Below, one piece after another: positions 26,334 through 34,697 of a stretch of 64,000 nucleotides of DNA (the first letter of the stretch is position 1; each line of letters opens with the position of its first letter). The stretch lies in the NCBI RefSeq assembly GCF_000974445.1, contig NZ_BBOJ01000038.1:1-64000 (forward strand), written 5' to 3'. The notes beneath the pieces were generated by a model that did no database searches, had not been told where the DNA came from, and worked only from the letters and a program-made list of their open reading frames with translations. A program made the position numbers and the translations under genes. The stretch is from Lentzea aerocolonigenes. GTDB taxonomy: Bacteria > Actinomycetota > Actinomycetes > Mycobacteriales > Pseudonocardiaceae.

Positions 26334-27901
26334 CCTGGGTTCTGATCGCGCTGCTGGTCGTGCCGCTCGTCGGCGCGCTGGTGGTGTCGTTCCTGCGCAA
26401 GGACGACGCGAAGGCCAAGCTCGTCGCACTGGCGTTCTCGGTCGTCGAACTGGTGCTCGCCGTTCTGCTGTGGACCGCCTACAAGCCCTCCTCAGGCGAG
26501 CGGCTGCAGCTGCAGTTCGGCGTGGACTGGATCCCGGCGTTCGGCGTGCGGCTCTCGTTCGGCATCGACGGCATCGCGCTGGTGATGATCGCGGTGATCG
26601 CGCTGCTGATCCCGCTCGTGATCGGGGCCGGCTGGACGGAGAAGCTGCCCGCCGGCCGTTCGCAGGGCGGCTATCTCGCACTGATCCTGGTGCAGGAGGC
26701 CGTGACGGTCGCGGTGTTCGCCGCCACCGACGTCTTCCTGTTCTACGTGCTGTTCGAGGTCATGCTGATCCCGATGTACTTCCTGATCGGCGGCTACGGC
26801 GGCGCGCGCAGGCAGTACGCGGCGGTCAAGTTCTTCCTGTACTCGTTCCTCGGCGGCCTGATCATGCTGGCCTCCGCGATCGGCGCCTACGCGATGGCGT
26901 CGGACGAGCTGGGCAAGGGCACGTTCGACTGGGCGACGCTCGTGACCGTGGTCCGCGACGCGGACGCGACGACGCAGACCTGGCTGTTCCTCGGCTTCTT
27001 CCTCGCGTTCGCGATCAAGGCGCCGCTGGTGCCGTTCCACACCTGGCTGCCCGACGCGGCCGCCGAGGCGCCCATCGGCGTCACGGTGATCGTCGTCGGC
27101 ATCCTGGACAAGGTCGGCACGTTCGGCATGCTGCGCTACCTGCTGCCGATGTTCCCGACGGCGTCGAAGAACCTGGCGCCGCTCGTGCTCGTGCTCGCGG
27201 TGGCCGGTGTCCTTTATGGATCGCTGCTCGCCACGGGCCAGCGGGACATGAAGCGGTTCCTCGCCTACGTCTCGATCGCCCACTTCGGCTTCATCGCGCT
27301 CGGCATCTTCTCGTTCACGTCCCAGGCGGGCGTGGGCTCGGTGTCGTACATGCTCAACCACTCGGTCTCGACCGGCATGCTGATCCTGGTGATCGGCATG
27401 GTGATCGCCCGCGGTGGTTCGTCGAAGATCGCCGACTACGGCGGCATGTCGAAGGTGGCGCCGCTGCTCGCGGGCATGCTGCTGCTGTCGGGTCTGACCA
27501 CGCTGTCGCTGCCGGGCACGAACTCGTTCGTATCCGAGTTCCTGGTGCTGATCGGCTCGTTCCCGACGCAGCCGGTCTACACGATCATCGCGACGGTCGG
27601 CATGGTGCTCGCGGCCCTGTACGTGCTGTGGCTCTACCAGCGGGTGATGACCGGTCCGCTGCGCGGTGACGCCCTCGTGGGTGCCGCCGCTGGTCCGGGT
27701 GCGGTCGGCGACCCGGAGAAGAAGACGGCGATCGGCGACCTGAACAGGCGTGAGATCGCGGTCCTCGCACCGCTCGTAGTCATCGTGCTGGCCCTCGGGT
27801 TCTTCCCGCAGCCGGTGCTCGACGTGATCACCCCGTCCGTCGGGGCGACGCTGACCGAGGTCGGCGTGACCGACCCGGTCTCCGTGCAGGAAGGCAAGTG
27901 A
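26330..27901 (+). CDS. nuoM: NADH-quinone oxidoreductase subunit M
   Basis: This 523-aa antiporter-like subunit has about 14 transmembrane helices. Diagnostic segments include RLSFGIDGIALVMIAVIALLIPLV, FYVLFEVMLIPMYFLIGGYGG (key glutamate), IKAPLVPFHTWLPDAAAEAPIGVTVIVVGILDKVGTFGMLRYLLPMFP, QRDMKRFLAYVSIAHFGFIALGIF and SLPGTNSFVSEFLVLIGSF. It pumps protons in the membrane arm between NuoL and NuoN. It overlaps nuoL by 4 bp; nuoN starts one base after its stop. Confidence 0.97.
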   Translation: MTWVLIALLVVPLVGALVVSFLRKDDAKAKLVALAFSVVELVLAVLLWTAYKPSSGERLQLQFGVDWIPAFGVRLSFGIDGIALVMIAVIALLIPLVIGAGWTEKLPAGRSQGGYLALILVQEAVTVAVFAATDVFLFYVLFEVMLIPMYFLIGGYGGARRQYAAVKFFLYSFLGGLIMLASAIGAYAMASDELGKGTFDWATLVTVVRDADATTQTWLFLGFFLAFAIKAPLVPFHTWLPDAAAEAPIGVTVIVVGILDKVGTFGMLRYLLPMFPTASKNLAPLVLVLAVAGVLYGSLLATGQRDMKRFLAYVSIAHFGFIALGIFSFTSQAGVGSVSYMLNHSVSTGMLILVIGMVIARGGSSKIADYGGMSKVAPLLAGMLLLSGLTTLSLPGTNSFVSEFLVLIGSFPTQPVYTIIATVGMVLAALYVLWLYQRVMTGPLRGDALVGAAAGPGAVGDPEKKTAIGDLNRREIAVLAPLVVIVLALGFFPQPVLDVITPSVGATLTEVGVTDPVSVQEGK

Positions 27902-27902
27902 C

Positions 27903-29480
27903 GTGAACCTTCTCGTCGCTCAGGCGCAGCAGATCGAGGCGCCGCAGATCGACTACGGCGCCATCGCGCCTCTGCTCGTCGTGCTCGGCGCGGCGTGCAT
28001 GAGCGTGCTGCTGGAAGCCTTGCTGCCCAAGCACCAGCGGTGGGCCGTGCAGCTCGTGCTCACGCTCGGCACGCTGGTCGGCGCCACGGGTGCGCTGATC
28101 TTCTACGCGACGTCGGAGCGTCCCGCCCAGGGCGTCGCGACGCTGGCGGGTGCGATCGCGGTCGACTCGCCGTCGTTGTTCCTGTGGGCCACGTTGCTGG
28201 TGCTGGCGTTCGGCAGCGTGCTGCTGATCGCCGACCGCTCGGTGGAGCCCGGTGGCGCGTTCGTGGCCCAGGCCGCGATCCGTCCCGGCACCATCCAGGA
28301 CCGCGCGCAGGCCACGAAGACCGGCATGCAGACCGAGGTCTTCCCGCTCACGCTGTTCGCGCTCGGCGGCATGATGACGTTCGTCGCGTCGAACGACCTG
28401 CTGACCATGTTCGTCGCGCTGGAAGTCCTGTCGCTGCCGCTGTACCTGATGTGCGGCCTGGCTCGCCGCCGTCGCCTGCTCTCGCAGGAAGCGGCCGTGA
28501 AGTACTTCCTGCTCGGCGCGTTCGCCTCCGCGTTCTTCCTCTACGGCGTGGCCCTGCTCTACGGCTACGCGGGTTCGGTGAAGCTCTCGGCGATCGCGAC
28601 GGCCGCGGCCGGCACGGACCGCTCCGACACGCTGCTGTTCGCGGGCTTCGGCCTGCTGGTGGTGGGCCTGCTGTTCAAGGCGGCCGTCGGACCGTTCCAC
28701 TCCTGGACCCCGGACGTGTACCAGGGCGCGCCGACGCCGGTGACGGCGTTCATGGCCGCGTGCACCAAGGTCGCCGCGTTCGGCGGCATCCTGCGCGTGC
28801 TCACGGTGGCGTTCGAGAACACGCAGTGGGAGTGGCGCGGCGTGCTCTACGGCGTCGCGGTCGTGTCGATGGTGATCGGTGCTGTGCTGGGTCTCACGCA
28901 GACCGACGTGAAGCGCATGATCGCGTACTCCTCGGTGGCGCACGCGGGCTTCCTGCTGATCGGCTCGATCGCCCTGACGCCGGAGGGCACCGCGCCCGGC
29001 GTGAGCGCGACGCTGTTCTACCTGCTGGCGTACGGCTTCACCACGATCGCCGCGTTCGGCATCGTGTCGCTGGTCCGCAACTCGGACGGCGAGGCGACGC
29101 ACCTGTCGCAGTGGGCGGGTCTCGCGAAGCGGTCGCCGATCGTGGCGGGCGTCTTCACGTTCCTGCTGCTGGCGCTGGCCGGCATTCCGCTGACGTCCGG
29201 CTTCATCGGCAAGTTCGTCGTGTTCAGCGCGGCGATCGAGGCCGGCCTGGCGCCGCTCGTGGTGATCGCCCTGGTGGCATCGGCCGTCGCGGCGTTCTTC
29301 TACCTGCGGGTGATCGTGCTGATGTACTTCAGCGAGCCCGCTCCGGACGGCCCGACCGTGACCGTGCCGGGTGCGTTCACCACGATCGCGATCACGTTGG
29401 GTGCGGTTGTGACCTTGGTGCTCGGTTTGTGGCCCACGTTCGTGCTCGATTGGGCGGGTACCGGCACGTTCCTCAGCTAG
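27903..29480 (+). CDS. nuoN: NADH-quinone oxidoreductase subunit N
   Basis: This 525-aa antiporter-like subunit starts at GTG 27903. Segments TFVASNDLLTMFVALEVLSLPLYLMCGLARRRRLLSQEAAVKYFLLGAFASAFFLYG, FKAAVGPFHSWTPDVYQGAPTPVTAFMAACTKVAAFGGILRVL and QTDVKRMIAYSSVAHAGFLLIGSIAL identify it. The functional glutamate (ALEVLSLPLY) and lysines are present. It is the last gene of the operon, completing all fourteen subunits without gaps. The polyprenyl diphosphate synthase starts 19 bp downstream and may be read through. Confidence 0.97.
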   Translation: MNLLVAQAQQIEAPQIDYGAIAPLLVVLGAACMSVLLEALLPKHQRWAVQLVLTLGTLVGATGALIFYATSERPAQGVATLAGAIAVDSPSLFLWATLLVLAFGSVLLIADRSVEPGGAFVAQAAIRPGTIQDRAQATKTGMQTEVFPLTLFALGGMMTFVASNDLLTMFVALEVLSLPLYLMCGLARRRRLLSQEAAVKYFLLGAFASAFFLYGVALLYGYAGSVKLSAIATAAAGTDRSDTLLFAGFGLLVVGLLFKAAVGPFHSWTPDVYQGAPTPVTAFMAACTKVAAFGGILRVLTVAFENTQWEWRGVLYGVAVVSMVIGAVLGLTQTDVKRMIAYSSVAHAGFLLIGSIALTPEGTAPGVSATLFYLLAYGFTTIAAFGIVSLVRNSDGEATHLSQWAGLAKRSPIVAGVFTFLLLALAGIPLTSGFIGKFVVFSAAIEAGLAPLVVIALVASAVAAFFYLRVIVLMYFSEPAPDGPTVTVPGAFTTIAITLGAVVTLVLGLWPTFVLDWAGTGTFLS

Positions 29481-29499
29481 GTGTACGTAGGCTGCTGGT

Positions 29500-30501
29500 G
29501 TGACCAGTAGCGAGCATGAGGGACCGGGGTTCGCGTTGGTGGACCCCGTGCTCTCCGAGGTAGTCCAGGTCGGCCTGGCCGAGGTGGAGCGCAACCTGCA
29601 CGACGTCGTGCAGAGCGAGTTCCACCCGGTCACGGAAACCTCGCTTCACCTTGTGGAGGCGGGCGGAAAGCGGATCCGCCCGCTCTTCACACTGCTCGCA
29701 TCGCAGTTCGGCGCCGACTGGGACCGGGAGAAGGTCATCAAGGCGGCCACTGTGGTCGAGCTCACCCACCTCGCGACGCTCTACCACGACGACGTCATGG
29801 ACGAGGCGACCATGCGCCGCGGCGCGGTGTCCGCGAACGTCAAGTGGGACAACAGCATCGCGATCCTCACGGGTGACTTCCTCTTCGCCCACGCGTCACG
29901 GCTCACCGCGGATCTGGGGACGGACGCGGCGCGGATCATCGCGGAGACCTTCTCGGTCCTGGTGACCGGTCAGATGCGCGAGACCGTCGGCCCGCAGCCC
30001 GGCGAGGACCCGATCTCCCACTACCTCAAGGTGATCGAGGAGAAGACCGGCGTCCTGATCGCCACCGCGGCGAGGTTCGGCGGCATGTTCTCCGACGCGA
30101 CCGACGAGCAGACGGACGCGCTGCGCCGGTACGCCGAGGTGATCGGGGCGGCGTTCCAGATCTCGGACGACGTCATCGACATCGCTTCCCCGTCGGCGGA
30201 GTCCGGCAAGACGCCGGGCACCGACCTGCGCGAGGGCGTGAAGACGCTGCCGATGCTCTATGCGCTCGCGGACCCGTCCGAGACGCGGCTCGCCGAGCTG
30301 CTGGCGGGCCCGATCCACGACGACGCGCTGGTGGACGAGGCCCTGGAGCTGCTGCGCAACTCGTCCGGCATGGACAAGGCGCGCGAGACCCTCGACGAGT
30401 ACGCGGACCGAGCCCGCACGGAGCTGGGCAAGCTGCCGCCGTGCCCCGCCCGCGACGCCCTCGAAGAGCTGGCCACCTACTGCGTAGCCCGCTCCCGCTG
30501 A
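29500..30501 (+). CDS. Long-chain polyprenyl diphosphate synthase (menaquinone side chain)
   Basis: This 333-aa trans-prenyltransferase has HLATLYHDDVMDEATMRRG (about 90-108), the first aspartate-rich motif. FQISDDVIDIASPSAESGKTPGTDLREGVKTLPMLYAL (about 219-256) is the second. Bulky residues are lacking just before the first motif (ATLYHDD: small residues at the -5 position), which fits long-chain products such as octa- or nonaprenyl diphosphate. The exact chain length cannot be read. Mycobacterial GrcC1 (Rv0562) has the same neighbours, so the product is most likely the menaquinone tail. It is placed 19 bp after nuoN on the same strand. Confidence 0.88.
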   Translation: MTSSEHEGPGFALVDPVLSEVVQVGLAEVERNLHDVVQSEFHPVTETSLHLVEAGGKRIRPLFTLLASQFGADWDREKVIKAATVVELTHLATLYHDDVMDEATMRRGAVSANVKWDNSIAILTGDFLFAHASRLTADLGTDAARIIAETFSVLVTGQMRETVGPQPGEDPISHYLKVIEEKTGVLIATAARFGGMFSDATDEQTDALRRYAEVIGAAFQISDDVIDIASPSAESGKTPGTDLREGVKTLPMLYALADPSETRLAELLAGPIHDDALVDEALELLRNSSGMDKARETLDEYADRARTELGKLPPCPARDALEELATYCVARSR

Positions 30502-30510
30502 CTGTTTTCG

Positions 30511-30570
30511 GGGTTACGCGGGAGCCCCGCGTAACCCTCAGGGACACGCGGGGCTCCCGCGTAACCCTCA
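30511..30570. terminator. Double palindromic repeat between convergent genes
   Basis: Two 30-bp units in tandem (30511-30540, 30541-30570) each contain a hairpin. Unit 1 has ACGCGGGAGCCCCGCGT; unit 2 has ACGCGGGGCTCCCGCGT, which is its exact reverse complement. Both units end CGTAACCCTCA. The pair can fold as two small hairpins or one large one. It begins 10 bp after the polyprenyl synthase stop, and its last three bases are the rarD stop codon, so it probably terminates both genes. Its ACGCGGG/CCCGCGT ends recall the repeats at 11105 and 12196. Confidence 0.75.
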
Positions 30571-31491
30571 GTCGACCGGCGCGAGCAACTGCTTGCGCCG
30601 GTTCCGCACCGCGTCGAACGTGAAGATCGCCAGGGCGAGCCAGACGAGCGCGAACCCGATCCACCGGCTGGCCGGCATGGGCTCGTGCACGACGAACACG
30701 CCCCAGACGAACTGCAGGACCGGCGCGAGGTACTGCAGCATGCCCATGGTGGTCAGCGGGATCCGTTGCGCGCCCGCGCCGAACAGCACCAGCGGGACCG
30801 CGGTGACGATGCCGGTGCTGAGGAGCAGCAGCGTGTGGCCGGTGCCTTCGGTGGTGAAGGTGTTCGCGCTGCCGAGCGTGAGCAGGTAGACGAACGCGAT
30901 CGGGGCGATCACGGCGCTCTCCGCGGTGAGGCTGGAGATGGCGTCGAGCGGCACTTTCTTCTTGAGCAGCCCGTAGACGCCGAACGAGCAGGCCAGGATC
31001 AGCGAGATCACCGGCAGCCTGCCGTAGTCGACGGTGAGCACGATCACAGCGATGACGACCACGGCGATCGCGACGGCCTGGGGCAGCCGCAGCCGCTCCT
31101 TCAGGAAGATCATTCCGAGCGCGACGCTGAGCAACGGCGTGATGAAGTAGCCGAGCGCGGACTCCACCACGTGCTGGCTGTTGACCGCGTAGATGTAGGT
31201 GCCCCAGTTCGCCGTGATCAAGATGGCCGCGGCGGTAACGATGAGCCAGCCTTTTCCTGATAACTCAAGGAAAGGACGCCACCGCCGGAGCACCACGACG
31301 ACGATGGCGAGCATGACGAACGACCAGACGATCCGGTGTGCGAGCACCTCGACCGGCCGGGCGGGTACGAGGAGTGGCCAGTACGCGGGGAACAGTCCCC
31401 AAAGGACGTAGGCGAGTGCGCCGTAGGTGAGTCCTCGCCCCTGGGTGTGAACTTCTGGCGAAGTGATGGAGGAAGTCGTCAGCGGCGGCAC
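30568..31491 (-). CDS. rarD: RarD-type EamA-family transporter
   Basis: This 307-aa membrane protein has about ten hydrophobic helices. The N-terminus (GLTYGALAYVLWGLFPAYWPLL, VLAHRIVWSFVMLAIVVVVLRR) and KGWLIVTAAAILITANWGTYIYAVNSQHVVESALGYFITPLLSVALGMIFLKERL are the RarD signature of the drug/metabolite transporter superfamily. E. coli RarD mutants are chloramphenicol-sensitive, but the natural substrate is unknown. Its stop codon lies inside the palindromic repeat at 30511-30570. It is divergent from the sunset-domain gene. Confidence 0.85.
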   Translation of the reverse strand: MPPLTTSSITSPEVHTQGRGLTYGALAYVLWGLFPAYWPLLVPARPVEVLAHRIVWSFVMLAIVVVVLRRWRPFLELSGKGWLIVTAAAILITANWGTYIYAVNSQHVVESALGYFITPLLSVALGMIFLKERLRLPQAVAIAVVVIAVIVLTVDYGRLPVISLILACSFGVYGLLKKKVPLDAISSLTAESAVIAPIAFVYLLTLGSANTFTTEGTGHTLLLLSTGIVTAVPLVLFGAGAQRIPLTTMGMLQYLAPVLQFVWGVFVVHEPMPASRWIGFALVWLALAIFTFDAVRNRRKQLLAPVD

Positions 31492-31636
31492 AGAATCCCA
31501 CTCTACGCTGGCGTTTCCTCTGGTTGTTTGCGCTGAACGGCGTAGTGACGGAGCATCATCGAAGGCACTGTAGTTTGGCCATGCTCACCCTTCCGAGTGA
31601 GTGGGGGCCGAGTGTGGTCGTAGAAGGGGCTTACCC

Positions 31637-33589
31637 GTGAATGTCTTCGGGCAGGTCTGGCTGTGGAGCTTGCTCGCGTTCGTCGCGGGAGCGCTGCTCA
31701 CCTGGGTGGTGATGGTCCGCCCCGCGCGCAAGCAGATCGCCGACCTCGAAGATCAACTTCTGGACGCTCGCCGGTCGGCCCCGCCGATCGCGACGGCCGT
31801 CCGCACCGACGACTTCGAGGTCGACGAGTGGGACGACGCGCCGCCGCGGTCGCTGACCGACGACGTGCTGACCCTGCCGCCTCCAGCGCCGACTCCCGCG
31901 CCCGCGCCCGCGCCGTACGTGGAGCCGCCGGCCTACTTCGGTGAGCCCGTGCCGCCACCGGCGCCCATCCCGGCTCCGCTGCCCGTTCCGGTCGTCGAGG
32001 AGCCCGTGGAGGCTCCCGTCGACGAGGTCGTGGAGGAGGAGCCGTCCGCTCCGGTCCGCCAGTACCTGGAGCCGGAGGAGGCGCAGCGCCGGTTCGAGGA
32101 GCAGCTGGCCGAGCAGAAGGCCATGGCCGACGCCGAGGACGACCGTCCGCGTTCGCTCTTCGAGCGCCTCGCGCCCGAGGAAGTGCCGGAGGAGACCCCG
32201 GCCGAGATGACGACGGTGCTGCCGCGGTCCGGTCTCGAGGCCGCCGACTTCGACGACGAGCCGGAGCTCCCGGTCGAGCAGACGTCGTACGTGCCCACCG
32301 TCGAGCCCGTCGCCGAGGTCGCTCCGCCGACCCACGAGCCGACCGCGCCGGCGGAGGTCGAGCACCCCGACGACTTCATCTACCAGCCGCGCGAGGTGTG
32401 GGCCGAGCAGGAGCAGGAGGTCTTCCTCGACGAGGCCGACGAGCAGGAGGACGAGCCCGCCGGCACCCGCTCCGAGCAGACGACGTTCATCGCCGTCGAG
32501 GAGAGCAGCTGGCCCGACACCGACCTCACCGGCGAGTACCCCGGCCTGCGCGACGAGATCTCCGGCCAGCTGGACGGGTTCACCGAGCCGGAGCCGGAGA
32601 CGGCCGCCGAGCAGACCGGGTTGATCGAGCCGATCGACCTGGACGCGCCGCACGTGCGCAACGGCGTCTTCGAGACGACCCTCGCGGACGAACAGGCGTA
32701 CACCGAAGAGCAGGCGTTCACCGAGCCCGAACCCGAGCCCGAGTCCGCCCCTGCCCACGCCTACCGCGAGCCGGTTCACGAAGAGCCCGCGCGGCCCTAC
32801 TCCCAGCCGTTCACCGCTCCCGGTGCCCCGGCTCCCGCGCCGTTCTCGGCGTTCGAGCCGCGGACCGAGGTCGAGGAAGCTCCGGAACGCACGCCGCGTG
32901 GCGTCGGCGCCGCCTTCTCGCACGCGCCGGAAGCACCCCCGGCCCCGGCGCCGGTGGCCGACCGTCCGCGCTCGCTGTTCGAACCGCTGCTGGACGCCGA
33001 CGAGCCGCTGCCGCCGACCGGCCAGACCCGCTCGCTCCCGGACACGAGCAACGACCAGCCGTTCGTGCCGAAGTTCGTGCCGAGCGACGAGCCGCTGCTC
33101 GCCGCCCCGCCCGAGCCGGAGCCCGAGCCCGTCGTCGTCGAGACCGACCTGCCCCAGCGCGTGACCGAGGCGGGCCTGCCGATCCGCGAGGCCCGTCGCA
33201 CCACGGCGCAGCGCCAGCAGAGCTTCCCGGCGTTCCAGGCCTTCGAGTCCCCGAAGCCGGAGGCCCCGCCCGCCCCCGCCGCACTCCCGGCCCGCCCGCG
33301 CCCGGTCGGCTTCTCGCCGTCCACGGGTGGCCGCCCGAACGGCGCGGCGGGTTCGTCGGCGCGCTACCAGCAGCCGGAGGGCTTCAACCCGCGCTCCCCG
33401 TTCGGTCCGGGTTCGGTGCTGCCGAAGTCGGACGGCCACGCGCCGGCCGCGGACTTCGCGGTGAAGGCGACGCTGACCGGTCGTCGGTACTACACCGAGG
33501 GATCCGCGAACTTCGTGGACACGAGGGCGGACGTGTGGTTCCGCACCGAGGCCGACGCGGAGAAGGCCGGGTTCCGCCCGGCTCCGTGA
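31637..33589 (+). CDS. Membrane-anchored proline/glutamate-rich protein with C-terminal sunset domain
   Basis: This 650-aa protein starts at GTG 31637 (AGAAGGGG upstream). One N-terminal transmembrane helix (about 5-27) is followed by a very long acidic, proline-rich, low-complexity region (30-600). The C-terminus (FAVKATLTGRRYYTEGSANFVDTRADVWFRTEADAEKAGFRPAP) matches the short 'sunset' domain found in ArfC-like and other actinobacterial proteins. Within the disordered region DRPRSLFE occurs twice (residues 169-176 and 442-449), each followed by an acidic stretch, suggesting a repeated binding or phosphorylation motif. Function is unknown. The helix followed by charged disorder suggests a membrane-tethered scaffold. 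Confidence 0.7.
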   Translation: MNVFGQVWLWSLLAFVAGALLTWVVMVRPARKQIADLEDQLLDARRSAPPIATAVRTDDFEVDEWDDAPPRSLTDDVLTLPPPAPTPAPAPAPYVEPPAYFGEPVPPPAPIPAPLPVPVVEEPVEAPVDEVVEEEPSAPVRQYLEPEEAQRRFEEQLAEQKAMADAEDDRPRSLFERLAPEEVPEETPAEMTTVLPRSGLEAADFDDEPELPVEQTSYVPTVEPVAEVAPPTHEPTAPAEVEHPDDFIYQPREVWAEQEQEVFLDEADEQEDEPAGTRSEQTTFIAVEESSWPDTDLTGEYPGLRDEISGQLDGFTEPEPETAAEQTGLIEPIDLDAPHVRNGVFETTLADEQAYTEEQAFTEPEPEPESAPAHAYREPVHEEPARPYSQPFTAPGAPAPAPFSAFEPRTEVEEAPERTPRGVGAAFSHAPEAPPAPAPVADRPRSLFEPLLDADEPLPPTGQTRSLPDTSNDQPFVPKFVPSDEPLLAAPPEPEPEPVVVETDLPQRVTEAGLPIREARRTTAQRQQSFPAFQAFESPKPEAPPAPAALPARPRPVGFSPSTGGRPNGAAGSSARYQQPEGFNPRSPFGPGSVLPKSDGHAPAADFAVKATLTGRRYYTEGSANFVDTRADVWFRTEADAEKAGFRPAP

Positions 33590-33601
33590 CAGGCATGTGA
33601 A

Positions 33602-33633
33602 AAAGGCCTCCACCGCGTTCGGTGGAGGCCTTT
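33602..33633. terminator. Bidirectional terminator
   Basis: AAAGGCCTCCACC (33602-33614) pairs perfectly with GGTGGAGGCCTTT (33621-33633) around a 6-nt loop. A- and T-tracts lie on both sides, so it can end both the sunset-domain gene (plus) and korB (minus). Confidence 0.92.
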
Positions 33634-33647
33634 CTCGTCGGTCCGGG

Positions 33648-34697
33648 TCAGCCGACCACGGTCCAGGTGTCCTTGCCGTGCAACAGCTTGCTCAGGTCCG
33701 CTTCCTTCGCGGCCTTGGCCGCGTCGACCTGAGCGCGTGCGCTGTCGTCGTACGTCGGCCTGTTCGCCCTGCGGAACACACCCGTGACGGTGTGCGAGAG
33801 GTCCTGCGTCGACAGCCGCGAGAGCGCGAACGACAGGTTCAGGTCCGACGCGTCGTGGATGACGATGTCGCTCGCGTCCACGTCCGCGGACTTCGCGACC
33901 GCGAGCCCGAAGCCCTCGCGGATCACGCAGTACTCGCCCTCGCGACCGAACCGGATGGGCTCGCCGTCGACGACGTTGATGATCCGCCGCTGTGCCTCGT
34001 CCGCGTCCTTCAGCACGTCGAACGCGCCGTCGTTGAAGATCGGGCAGTTCTGGTAGATCTCGACGAGCGCCGAACCGCGGTGCTCGGCCGCCTGGCGCAG
34101 CACCGAGGTCAGACCCGCCTTGTCCGAGTCGAGCGCCCGGCCCACGAAGGAGGCCTCCGCGCCCAGTGCCAGCGACACCGGGTTGAACGGGTGGTCGAGC
34201 GATCCGGCCGGGGTCGACTTGGTGATCTTGCCTTCCTCGGAGGTCGGCGAGTACTGACCCTTGGTGAGGCCGTAGATCCGGTTGTTGAACAGCAGGATCT
34301 TGAGGTTCACGTTGCGGCGCAGCGTGTGGATCAGGTGGTTGCCGCCGATCGACAGCGCGTCACCGTCACCGGTCACCACCCACACGCTCAGGTCCGGCCG
34401 CGACACGGCGAGACCCGTGGCGATGGCCGGCGCACGGCCGTGGATGGAGTGCATGCCGTACGTGTTCATGTAGTACGGGAAGCGGGACGAGCACCCGATG
34501 CCCGAGACGAACACGATGTTCTCGCGCTTGAGACCGAGTGACGGCAGGAACGACTGCATCGTGTTGAGCACGATGTAGTCGCCACAGCCGGGGCACCAGC
34601 GGACCTCCTGGTCCGACTTGTAGTCCCTGGCCGTCTGCTTCTCGTCGGTGGTGGGAATTCCGGTCAGTCCCGGGATCCCGAGGTCGATAGCAGTCAC
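33648..34697 (-). CDS. korB: 2-oxoglutarate:ferredoxin oxidoreductase, beta subunit
   Basis: This 349-aa thiamine-diphosphate subunit contains EVRWCPGCGDYIVL (C35, C38), SGIGCSSRFPYYMNTYGMHSIHGRAPAIATGLA and VVTGDGDALSIGGNHLIHTLRRN (110-132), the ThDP/Mg motif. Cluster cysteines C35, C38, C69 and a later one in IYQNCPIFNDGAF are visible. With KorA it oxidatively decarboxylates 2-oxoglutarate to succinyl-CoA with ferredoxin as acceptor. Mycobacterial KorAB is the nearest characterised relative. Its start overlaps korA by 4 bp. Pyruvate as substrate cannot be excluded from sequence alone. Confidence 0.92.
   Translation of the reverse strand: MTAIDLGIPGLTGIPTTDEKQTARDYKSDQEVRWCPGCGDYIVLNTMQSFLPSLGLKRENIVFVSGIGCSSRFPYYMNTYGMHSIHGRAPAIATGLAVSRPDLSVWVVTGDGDALSIGGNHLIHTLRRNVNLKILLFNNRIYGLTKGQYSPTSEEGKITKSTPAGSLDHPFNPVSLALGAEASFVGRALDSDKAGLTSVLRQAAEHRGSALVEIYQNCPIFNDGAFDVLKDADEAQRRIINVVDGEPIRFGREGEYCVIREGFGLAVAKSADVDASDIVIHDASDLNLSFALSRLSTQDLSHTVTGVFRRANRPTYDDSARAQVDAAKAAKEADLSKLLHGKDTWTVVG

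Noticed and set aside
31631..33613. 660-aa minus-strand open frame opposite the sunset-domain gene
   Set aside because: Arginine/leucine-rich antisense shadow; the plus frame has the transmembrane start and the sunset domain.
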